Part shown: piece after piece, positions 1-5,385 of the stretch
Position numbering within the stretch: the first letter of the stretch is position 1
How the letters are laid out: each line of letters opens with the position of its first letter
Assembly: GCA_014361085.1 (NCBI GenBank)
Contig: JACIWG010000052.1
Coordinates: 1 to 9,292 of the forward strand
DNA: 9,292 bases
Source: Nitrososphaeria archaeon
Lineage (GTDB): Archaea > Thermoproteota > Nitrososphaeria > JACIWG01
Reading direction: 5' to 3'
Program-made: the position numbers and the translations under genes
The notes under the pieces: model-generated
Databases searched by the model: none
Told to the model about the DNA's origin: nothing
What the model saw: only the letters and a program-made list of their open reading frames with translations

Positions 1-589
1 TTTCAGGAGAATATGTGATATTAAATTCTTTATATAGGAAGTCGGAGAGGGATCTGAATAGTGATGGGTCTCCGCTTAAAAGGAAACGTTTTGGCTCAGA
101 TTTAAAAAGTATGTTGGGTGAAGTTTGATTTAAGCCTTCCACTGTAACAGGATATGTTAGAACGGATATTAGTTTATTGTCTGGTCTAACTATATAAACT
201 CTTATTACTGGAGGCTTATCATAGAAGACCAGATTAGTGAGCCTGAATGTTAGAAAAGACGGAAATTGATTATATTTGAAATCGTAGGCTAAAATGTATT
301 GTTTCAGATATGATCCACCCAAATCTTCTACTTTTGCTGGAGCGTTAGAAGATATAATTTGGTGCTCAACAAGCTTATCTTGCATGAATGTATTAATCCA
401 TGCTGGTGGAGAAGCTTTAGGATTATCAACCCAGTATATTGGATTACTCCAGTATTTTGTACCAAAATCTAGTGGCATGGTCAGAACAACAACTATGGAA
501 ATTATTGTCAAGAGTATTATGAAAAATGTTCCAACCTTAGATGTATAACTTCTCCAAAACTCGCTTCTAGCTTCACTTAATGTGCTCAC
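1..589 (-). CDS. ABC transporter permease, DppC/OppC-like (3' part outside window)
   Basis: Second permease subunit of a peptide/nickel-type ABC importer in the cytoplasmic membrane. The reading frame is open for 196 codons from GTG 589-587 down to the window edge, so the C-terminal half with the EAA loop is missing. The N-terminus has a short basic cytoplasmic stretch, then one transmembrane helix at about residues 19-38. A long extracytoplasmic region follows from about residue 40 to the edge, containing a Trp/Pro/Asn-rich patch (NPIYWVDNPKASPPAW). Bacterial DppC has only a short loop here; an enlarged external domain is, from memory, usual for archaeal peptide-type permeases. The start is chosen because GAGGTGA lies 6 nt upstream, while the nearby ATG (594-592) meets a stop after two codons. 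It follows the DppB-like gene by 11 nt, so they are surely co-transcribed. The permease assignment rests on operon position and N-terminal architecture. Confidence 0.8.
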   Translation of the reverse strand, partial: MSTLSEARSEFWRSYTSKVGTFFIILLTIISIVVVLTMPLDFGTKYWSNPIYWVDNPKASPPAWINTFMQDKLVEHQIISSNAPAKVEDLGGSYLKQYILAYDFKYNQFPSFLTFRLTNLVFYDKPPVIRVYIVRPDNKLISVLTYPVTVEGLNQTSPNILFKSEPKRFLLSGDPSLFRSLSDFLYKEFNITYSPE

Positions 590-595
590 AACATT

Positions 596-602
596 TCACC
601 TC
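596..602 (-). promoter_or_regulatory. Shine-Dalgarno site deciding the GTG start of the DppC-like gene
   Basis: The minus strand reads GAGGTGA, complementary to the archaeal 16S rRNA 3' end, and overlaps the stop codon of the upstream permease gene. It lies 6 nt before GTG 589-587. The ATG at 594-592 would be too close and gives only ATG-TTG-TGA, so GTG is the working start. Confidence 0.75.
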
Positions 603-1662
603 AATATCTAACCCTTGGGTCAACAATCACATAGAGGACCTCGAGTATGAACCTTGCTATCACGTAAACGAGTGTGAAAACATATGTTAAAGCCAATATA
701 AGACCCTCATCTAATGAGACAATTGCCTCATAGTACAGTTGACCCATGCCAGGCCATCCGAAAACCGTTTCAGTCAAAATAGCGCCACCAATAGAACCAG
801 CCAGTCCAAGAATAACATTAGTGAGTATGGATGGCGCCACAACCCTAACAATATATCTTCTTTGAACCAAATTTTCAGGCAAACCCTTTGCCCTTGCAAC
901 ATTAACAAAATCTTCCTGTGCAGTAGTAACAGTCAAACTTCTAGTTATATAAATCCATGAGCCTGAAAGTGCTATCACTAATGTTAAAAGGGGTAAACTT
1001 ACATGCCATAAAAGGTCAAGAAACCTTAGAAGAGGATCAGTTGGAGGCGGAGCACTAAACATTCCCGTGTAGGGAAACAGTCTAAAATAGAAGGCGAAAA
1101 CAAGAATGTTAATTAGCCCAAGCCACCATGTGGGTATAGCATAAGATATTGCAGCATACAATGAGACCAATCGGTCCACAATGGAGCCAGGCTTTGTCGC
1201 AACCCAAGTTCCAGCAAAAAGTCCAATAAGGAAGTTTATTATTATTGCAGTGGTAACCAAAAGAATGGTGTTTGGTAAACGTTCCAATATAATTACAGAA
1301 ATCTGTTTACTTCCACTAAAAGATTGAATATTTTTTGCAGAACCAAGGTCAAGTGTAATTATTTTTAACATCATGTTCGGCAAACGCTCGTACCATGGCC
1401 TGTCAAGACCATATGCGATAATCAGTTGCTGCTTGATCGACTCTAAAGCCTTATTCAACTGTTCCACATCCTTTATCTGTGTGATAAGCTGCTGCCTTAT
1501 ACCCCTCAATTCTTCTGTTAACATTGAGTTGAGTATTCTATCAGAGACTCCGGTGGCTCCCAAAACTAGGACTGTTAGAAAAAGTACGCCAAGGAGCACT
1601 ATAACAAGGCTTATTCCTCTATAGGTTAAAGTTTTTGTTAACCCCAACTTAGAATACGCCAT
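601..1662 (-). CDS. ABC transporter permease, DppB/OppB-like
   Basis: First permease subunit of a peptide/nickel/oligosaccharide-type ABC importer (binding-protein-dependent transport family), in the cytoplasmic membrane. It is full length at 353 aa. A first transmembrane helix (about 17-38) is followed by an external, largely helical segment (about 40-90) with Gln/Leu/Ile spacing that could form a coiled coil. The remaining helices form the permease core from about residue 128 onward. The EAA-type cytoplasmic loop that docks on the ATPase is at about 250-275 (EDFVNVARAKGLPE). The late motif TETVFGWPGMGQL (298-309) and the terminal DPRVRY are hallmarks of DppB. ATG 1662-1660 has no Shine-Dalgarno but has a TATA-like box about 24 bp upstream, so the mRNA is probably leaderless. 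No solute-binding protein or ATPase gene is visible; the ATPases probably lie beyond the left edge. The substrate cannot be told from sequence. Confidence 0.93.
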   Translation of the reverse strand: MAYSKLGLTKTLTYRGISLVIVLLGVLFLTVLVLGATGVSDRILNSMLTEELRGIRQQLITQIKDVEQLNKALESIKQQLIIAYGLDRPWYERLPNMMLKIITLDLGSAKNIQSFSGSKQISVIILERLPNTILLVTTAIIINFLIGLFAGTWVATKPGSIVDRLVSLYAAISYAIPTWWLGLINILVFAFYFRLFPYTGMFSAPPPTDPLLRFLDLLWHVSLPLLTLVIALSGSWIYITRSLTVTTAQEDFVNVARAKGLPENLVQRRYIVRVVAPSILTNVILGLAGSIGGAILTETVFGWPGMGQLYYEAIVSLDEGLILALTYVFTLVYVIARFILEVLYVIVDPRVRY

Positions 1663-1681
1663 ATGGGGTGGATAATAAGAT

Positions 1682-1695
1682 TTTTATTAACCTTT
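1682..1695 (-). promoter_or_regulatory. BRE/TATA promoter of the ABC permease operon
   Basis: The minus strand reads AAAGG followed by TTAATAAAA. The TATA centre (about 1686) is 24 bp upstream of the A of the ATG at 1662. That is the archaeal box A spacing expected if transcription starts at or next to the start codon, and it agrees with the absence of a Shine-Dalgarno site. Confidence 0.6.
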
Positions 1696-1810
1696 CTAAA
1701 AATTAACAAAGTGCATAAAAATACATGATAGAATAAACTTATTTTTTAATCATTCAAGTTAATATAAAGTTGATATATTATCTTCACTTTATTTGATATT
1801 ATGGGAAAAC

Positions 1811-1820
1811 CTTTTTTATC
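1811..1820 (+). promoter_or_regulatory. Candidate TATA box for the surface-protein/signal-peptidase operon
   Basis: CTTTTTTATC, preceded by an A-rich AAAAC, resembles an archaeal BRE/TATA pair. A start site about 25 bp downstream, near 1841, would give a 5' leader of about 30-40 nt, enough to include the GAGGTGA at 1871. Other AT-rich matches nearby (1820-1830) make the exact box uncertain. Confidence 0.4.
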
Positions 1821-1870
1821 TAATAAAATAACCTCTTACTCTAAACAGGAACAAGAACAATAAAAGGTTC

Positions 1871-1877
1871 GAGGTGA
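1871..1877 (+). promoter_or_regulatory. GAGGTGA Shine-Dalgarno that questions the annotated GTG start
   Basis: GAGGTGA contains the GTG (1874-1876) that opens the longest frame. It is also a perfect Shine-Dalgarno placed 5 nt before the in-frame TTG at 1883-1885. If it works as a ribosome site, translation starts at TTG and the protein loses three residues. The intervening ATG (1879-1881) is out of frame and stops after three codons. Confidence 0.55.
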
Positions 1878-2896
1878 AATGGTTGACTAAAAGTCTAAAT
1901 AAAGCGAGAAAGTATCTGATAGTCATATTCTTAATATTAGGTTTACTCCTACTTCTATCCTCAATTTTACCCTTCCTACCTTCAGCAGTGTCAATTGAGC
2001 ATGTAAGTTCTTTTAAAGAACAATTTTATCCTATATACCAAAATTACAGTTTTGAAGAAATTTTAGGAGAAAATGTTGTAGGATGGAGTCTAATTAATGG
2101 TTCAAAGATTTCGAGAACGGTGGTTTTTGAAGGGAATTATGCGCTAAATTTGACGCCATCAAAGCCTTTTATGGTTCCACAGGCCATCTACGTTGGCAGG
2201 AATGCTTCATCAAGGTATATTATTGGAAACAATTTGGTGCTTGCCTTCGCACTAAAGGCTTCAAAGGAGATTGTCCAATCCTTTCCATCGTATATTGTTG
2301 TCCAAAATATTGTTTTCCATATGGGCCCCACTCAGGCTACAGCGTTCATGCTTAATCTTGTATTATACAAGAATATTGGAAATTTAAGTGAAGGCATAAG
2401 TTTCGCAGACTATGGGATAATATTTTGCAAGAAATTGGATGATTCAAATGATTGGGTTGAATATGCAGTTCAAATGTCAAGTTTAAAGGATAAGTTTGTA
2501 GAATATCTTGTTAATAAGAGAGGTGTTAACGCTGGAGTTGATGATGAATATGATGTTGTTGGTTTGACGGTCTGGTCTGAAAATTTAGCTGCCTACATCG
2601 ACAATCTTTCAATATATTTGATTGAACCTAAATGGTTGGTTGCAAGAATTTCCTCAAACTCTATACTACCAATGAGCATGTTTATTTCTGAAATAAAAGT
2701 GAATGGCAGCAATCCTACAAAATATTATGTTAAGCCTGATATAGTATTACCTTTCACACCATTTGAACTATATACTTATATACCGTATATTCCAGTAAAC
2801 AATTCGAAAAATATTTTATCAATAAAATTTTCAACAGGACAAACATTACAATATGAGTTTATAGAGGAGACAAAAAGGGTGTGGATTACACCTTGA
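1874..2896 (+). CDS. Membrane-anchored or secreted beta-rich glycoprotein candidate, unknown function
   Basis: I do not recognise a named family. The 340-aa product has a Lys/Arg-rich N-terminus, then a strongly hydrophobic segment (about 14-35, Leu/Ile-rich), either a signal anchor or a signal peptide with a possible cut after PSA (about 36-38). The rest is predicted extracytoplasmic and has no second membrane segment. Residues about 60-250 alternate hydrophobic and polar like a beta-sandwich. The WSLINGS start and AYIDNLSIYLIEP end recall carbohydrate-binding jelly-roll modules, but that is inference. A second small beta domain may span 255-330. Eight N-X-S/T sequons occur (Asn 57, 75, 92, 110, 170, 244, 277, 309), fitting an N-glycosylated archaeal surface protein. 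The frame overlaps the next gene, a signal peptidase, by 16 nt. The start is GTG 1874 or, with better Shine-Dalgarno spacing, TTG 1883. Confidence 0.75.
   Translation: MKWLTKSLNKARKYLIVIFLILGLLLLLSSILPFLPSAVSIEHVSSFKEQFYPIYQNYSFEEILGENVVGWSLINGSKISRTVVFEGNYALNLTPSKPFMVPQAIYVGRNASSRYIIGNNLVLAFALKASKEIVQSFPSYIVVQNIVFHMGPTQATAFMLNLVLYKNIGNLSEGISFADYGIIFCKKLDDSNDWVEYAVQMSSLKDKFVEYLVNKRGVNAGVDDEYDVVGLTVWSENLAAYIDNLSIYLIEPKWLVARISSNSILPMSMFISEIKVNGSNPTKYYVKPDIVLPFTPFELYTYIPYIPVNNSKNILSIKFSTGQTLQYEFIEETKRVWITP
2878..2892 (+). repeat. Small inverted repeat over the signal peptidase start
   Basis: GGTGT-GGATT-ACACC forms a perfect 5-bp stem with a 5-nt loop. It spans GTG 2881 and ends directly before the alternative TTG at 2893. 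In mRNA it could mask the GTG and tie initiation to ribosomes finishing the upstream gene. It is short, so chance is possible. Confidence 0.35.
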
Positions 2897-3408
2897 AATT
2901 TAGTAAAAAGAAGAGGGATATTTTAGAAAACATTATGTTCGCAATATTATTAATCATTACAGCTATAATGTTAGCTAGCATCATTTTAGGAATATCACCC
3001 TTCTATTATGTTGAAGGAAACAGCATGCATCCTACACTAGAAAACGGGGACCTTATCATAATCTATAAGGCTAACTTCGAAAGTTTGAAGGTTGGAGATA
3101 TTATAGTGTTCAATAGCCCAGTATACAATGTGAGGATTGTGCACAGGATAAAGGACATAAAATTTATTGATGATGAAATGGTTTTGATCACACAGGGGGA
3201 CAATAATAGGGTTCCTGACCCTGGATATGTTAGAAAGCAAGATTATATTGGAAAATATGTTGGCATTAGAGTACCCTATGCTGGATATGTTGGCCAAATA
3301 CTTGCGCCACCGGTAAACTATATTCTTATAGCAGTACTTCTAACATACTTTATATACACAATCTTTGAGGATGAGTTGAAGAAAAGGCGGACTAGACCCA
3401 GTTTTTAA
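2881..3408 (+). CDS. Signal peptidase I, archaeal/ER (SEC11-like) type
   Basis: Membrane serine protease (S26B) that removes signal peptides from proteins exported through Sec, acting on the outer face of the membrane. At 175 aa it is of normal archaeal length. A transmembrane helix lies at about 17-38. Box B follows, with nucleophile Ser48 in GNSMHPTL. The bacterial general-base Lys is replaced by His88 in RIVHRI, the hallmark of the ER/archaeal type. Asp107 in QGDNN and Asp113 in VPDPG fit the conserved acidic positions. A second helix is at about 146-162, followed by a basic tail. GTG 2881 overlaps the preceding surface-protein gene by 16 nt, so translation is likely coupled. An alternative TTG at 2893 overlaps the upstream stop and would remove four residues. 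The pairing suggests, but does not prove, that the neighbour is a substrate. Confidence 0.92.
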   Translation: MDYTLKFSKKKRDILENIMFAILLIITAIMLASIILGISPFYYVEGNSMHPTLENGDLIIIYKANFESLKVGDIIVFNSPVYNVRIVHRIKDIKFIDDEMVLITQGDNNRVPDPGYVRKQDYIGKYVGIRVPYAGYVGQILAPPVNYILIAVLLTYFIYTIFEDELKKRRTRPSF

Positions 3409-3412
3409 ACTC

Positions 3413-3435
3413 TTTTATATACCATGTTTATATAT
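3413..3435 (+). promoter_or_regulatory. TATA box region of the TBP gene (two tandem TATA-like elements)
   Basis: TTTTATATA (3413-3421) is placed to start transcription near 3442, giving a leader of about 8 nt before ATG 3451. A second match, TTTATATAT (3427-3435), lies 14 bp further on and is too close to the ATG to serve the same start. The region begins only 4 bp after the signal peptidase stop, so TBP has its own promoter despite the tight spacing. Confidence 0.6.
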
Positions 3436-3450
3436 CCTTAACGAGAAAAA

Positions 3451-4008
3451 ATGTTAAAAGGAAAGAGAGTAGTGAGCATCGAAAATGTTGTTGCTTCAGC
3501 GTCTGTGAACCAGAACATTAACCTGATTGAGATAACGAAGAGGTTTACTAACGTAGAATATAGGCCAGACCAGTTTCCTGGATTAGTTTTCCGACTAAAA
3601 TCACCTAAAACGGCTACACTAATATTCAGTTCAGGCAAGATGGTTTGCACTGGAGGAAAGTCTGAGGAACAGGCTTTCAAAGCAGTACGTACAGTTGTTA
3701 AAATGCTTAAGGAGGGTGGAATAGAGATAACAAACGAGCCTGTGATAGAAATACAGAATATAGTTGCTTCAGCAAGTTTAGGTGGTAGAGTTGACTTGGA
3801 GTCTGCTGCAATCAAGCTTCCCAGAAGCATGTATGAGCCTGAACAGTTCCCTGGACTAATACATCGTATGCTTCAGCCTAAGACGGTTATACTATTGTTT
3901 GCCAGTGGAAAACTTGTTTGTACAGGAGCTAAGAAGGAGCAAGAAGTTTATGAGGCAGTATCTAACCTTCATCAGACGCTTGAGCAGCTTGGGCTGATGG
4001 TGTACTAG
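3451..4008 (+). CDS. tbp: TATA-box-binding protein (TBP)
   Basis: General transcription factor that binds box A, bends promoter DNA and, with TFB, recruits RNA polymerase. The 185-aa protein is the conserved TBP core only, made of two imperfect direct repeats. The first (about 7-92) carries ENVVASAS, RPDQFPGLVFRL and SSGKMVCTG. The second (about 98-182) carries IQNIVASAS, EPEQFPGLIHRM and ASGKLVCTG. These include the Phe/Pro positions that contact the minor groove and the strands of the saddle. No acidic C-terminal tail is present, unlike some archaeal TBPs; the protein ends LGLMVY. The gene has its own TATA boxes and no clear Shine-Dalgarno, so a very short leader is likely. It converges on pyrE with a 10-nt gap. 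The family call is certain; sequence similarity, from memory, favours the TACK group. Confidence 0.98.
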   Translation: MLKGKRVVSIENVVASASVNQNINLIEITKRFTNVEYRPDQFPGLVFRLKSPKTATLIFSSGKMVCTGGKSEEQAFKAVRTVVKMLKEGGIEITNEPVIEIQNIVASASLGGRVDLESAAIKLPRSMYEPEQFPGLIHRMLQPKTVILLFASGKLVCTGAKKEQEVYEAVSNLHQTLEQLGLMVY

Positions 4009-4017
4009 GGAAAATCC

Positions 4018-4040
4018 TTTACCCTTTTTCTATTTGTTTT
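4018..4040 (+). terminator. T-rich run after TBP, possible archaeal terminator
   Basis: Pyrimidine/T-rich plus-strand sequence (TTT-ACCC-TTTTT-C-TATTTG-TTTT) begins 10 nt after the TBP stop and runs into the 3' end of pyrE. Oligo-T tracts without a stem suffice for termination by archaeal RNA polymerase. The call is positional and weak. Confidence 0.35.
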
Positions 4041-4642
4041 AAAACTGCATTATATTCTTCTTCTCCAATAATACTGTTTTGATACAGTTCTTTTGCTAGT
4101 TCGCTAACCTTCGCCACATAGTGAACTCTTATATTTGATTTGCTCAAGTTTTCTATACCACCCTCTTCCCTATCCACTAAAACAACTGCATCACTTATTA
4201 CACCACCTTCACCTACTACAATTTCAGCGGACGATATTAGAGATGAGCCTGTTGTTATAAGGTCGTCAACCAACAATACTCTGTCTCCAGGCTTTAATGC
4301 ACCTTCAACATTCTTTTGAGTGCCGTGAGCTTTCACGTCCTTTCTAATATATATTAGAGGCTTTTCAAGAGAATATGCTATTGCGGAGGCAAATACTAGT
4401 CCCGAGGTCGGTATACCACAGAGTAGGTCAAAATTCGATAACCCTATCTCATTCACGATTATGTTAGTGTACATTCCAATTATCTTTTTAAATACTTTAG
4501 GATAACTTGGAACAAGCCTAAGGTCGATATAGTAGCTGCTCATTTTGCCACTCGTAAGCTTGAAGACACCAAATTTTAGAGACTGAGTTTTTACAAGAGA
4601 TTTCGCTAACTCTCTAACTACGAGAGACCTATTTTCCTTCAA
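4019..4642 (-). CDS. pyrE: Orotate phosphoribosyltransferase
   Basis: Cytosolic enzyme of de novo pyrimidine synthesis: orotate plus PRPP gives orotidine 5'-monophosphate and pyrophosphate. The 207-aa length is normal for a stand-alone archaeal enzyme. Visible motifs are SGKMSSYYIDLR (31-42), the catalytic-loop region RKDVKAHGTQKNVEG (100-114) with Lys101, Lys104 and His106, and the PRPP-binding motif VLLVDDLITTGSS (122-134). The start is TTG 4642; the next family-conserved segment (VRELAKSL) begins only nine residues later, so a much later start is unlikely. A GGAGGT about 12 nt upstream is slightly far but usable. The gene begins 2 nt after the stop of the upstream metallo-hydrolase gene, so the two are co-transcribed. 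No other pyrimidine gene is in the window. Confidence 0.96.
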   Translation of the reverse strand: MKENRSLVVRELAKSLVKTQSLKFGVFKLTSGKMSSYYIDLRLVPSYPKVFKKIIGMYTNIIVNEIGLSNFDLLCGIPTSGLVFASAIAYSLEKPLIYIRKDVKAHGTQKNVEGALKPGDRVLLVDDLITTGSSLISSAEIVVGEGGVISDAVVLVDREEGGIENLSKSNIRVHYVAKVSELAKELYQNSIIGEEEYNAVLKQIEKG

Positions 4643-4644
4643 GG

Positions 4645-5289
4645 CTATACTTCCACCTCCACTTCCAAATCCCTTGGCACTATTTTAACGCTAACATCAG
4701 GGCTTCTGGCCCTTACAAGTGAATTGAATTCTTCAAAACGTGTACCGTGAACGGGTACAGCGACCTTAGGCTTAAGAATTTGCACCATTTCACTTCCAGA
4801 CCTTGGAGAGGCACCTGGGGCGATACCAATAGGCACGAACGCGATGTCTATACCAGATTTTGCTAGAATAGAAAATTCTAGGCTTGGAAGTGAGTCGCTG
4901 GCATAAAATATTTTTGGACCTCCAGAATATTCTACAAAATATGTGAGAGGATTAACTGCTGGATGATAGCTTTTAAAGGCAGTTATTGAAATGTTATTGT
5001 CCTTATAAATGTCGCCGGGCTTCATAATCCTTAAACGTTCCTTTTGAACATATTTTCTTAACCTACTGCCAGACTCTAGGTCAGCTAAAACCATTTGAGC
5101 ACTCTTAGAGAGTTCAATATCAAGTTTTAGGTCAAAATGGTCAAAGTGCTCATGGGATATTATAAGATAGTTTAATGGCATAATGTTTGAGGCTAAAACC
5201 TGAAATGGGTCAAAAACTACGACTATATCCTTGTAAGCGATTCTTAGTCCACTGTATTCGTTAAACCATAAAATTTTTAATTTCTCCAT
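4645..5289 (-). CDS. Metallo-beta-lactamase-fold hydrolase (UlaG/COG2220-like)
   Basis: Predicted cytosolic metal-dependent hydrolase of 214 aa, of the small single-domain type resembling UlaG/UPF0173 proteins. The complete set of dinuclear metal ligands is visible: HEHFDH (His46, His48, Asp50, His51), His109 in SYHP, Asp132 in ASDS and His181 in VPVHGT. It has no beta-CASP domain or KH extension, so it is not one of the large archaeal CPSF-like nucleases. The usual GHSG-like N-terminal motif is replaced by NEYSG, so it is a divergent member. The substrate is unknown. ATG 5289 is followed by pyrE 2 nt after its stop, and the pair shares one promoter. Co-transcription with pyrE does not prove a pyrimidine role. 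Confidence 0.88.
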   Translation of the reverse strand: MEKLKILWFNEYSGLRIAYKDIVVVFDPFQVLASNIMPLNYLIISHEHFDHFDLKLDIELSKSAQMVLADLESGSRLRKYVQKERLRIMKPGDIYKDNNISITAFKSYHPAVNPLTYFVEYSGGPKIFYASDSLPSLEFSILAKSGIDIAFVPIGIAPGASPRSGSEMVQILKPKVAVPVHGTRFEEFNSLVRARSPDVSVKIVPRDLEVEVEV

Positions 5290-5313
5290 CGAACTCTACT
5301 AGTCTATCATGTT

Positions 5314-5326
5314 AAGATAAAGGTTT
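5314..5326 (-). promoter_or_regulatory. TATA-like promoter of the hydrolase-pyrE operon
   Basis: The minus strand reads AACC followed by CTTTATCTT. The box centre lies about 29 bp upstream of ATG 5289, predicting a start site a few nucleotides before the ATG. It fits archaeal spacing but departs from the consensus. Confidence 0.4.
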
Positions 5327-5355
5327 TGCTCACAACATTTTTCCACAAAAATGGT

Positions 5356-5364
5356 TATTTTTAT
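5356..5364 (+). promoter_or_regulatory. TATA box of the LarA-like gene, leaderless geometry
   Basis: TATTTTTAT is centred at about 5360, 26 bp before ATG 5386, and no Shine-Dalgarno is present. Transcription would start at or within a base or two of the ATG. Together with the minus-strand promoter, this makes 5290-5385 a compact divergent promoter region. Confidence 0.55.
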
Positions 5365-5385
5365 GAAAATGTATAGTTATGCTGC

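Larger units (their letters stand above)
1663..1873. other. Divergent intergenic region between the ABC operon and the surface-protein operon
   Basis: This 211-bp AT-rich stretch has no credible ORF. It holds the minus-strand promoter at 1682-1695 and a plus-strand TATA-like box near 1811. Between them lie AT-rich sequence and two direct copies of TTGATAT (1770-1776 and 1793-1799), 23 bp apart. The copies might be regulator sites but are too simple to claim. The long spacer compared with other gaps in the window leaves room for shared control. Confidence 0.5.

Noticed and set aside
294..548. Plus-strand ORF of 84 codons
   Set aside because: It is the antisense shadow of the DppC-like permease, whose frame is continuous, preceded by a good ribosome site and continues the operon.
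1770..1799. Two direct TTGATAT copies in the divergent intergenic region
   Set aside because: Only 7 bp each, AT-rich, with inexact flanks; expected by chance in sequence of this composition.
1865..1871. GGTTCGA resembling the T-loop of a tRNA
   Set aside because: No matching T-stem, acceptor stem or anticodon arm surrounds it; it overlaps the Shine-Dalgarno region of a protein gene.
3438..3830. Minus-strand ORF of 130 codons opposite TBP
   Set aside because: The plus strand encodes an unmistakable TBP over the same bases; the antisense product has no recognisable features.
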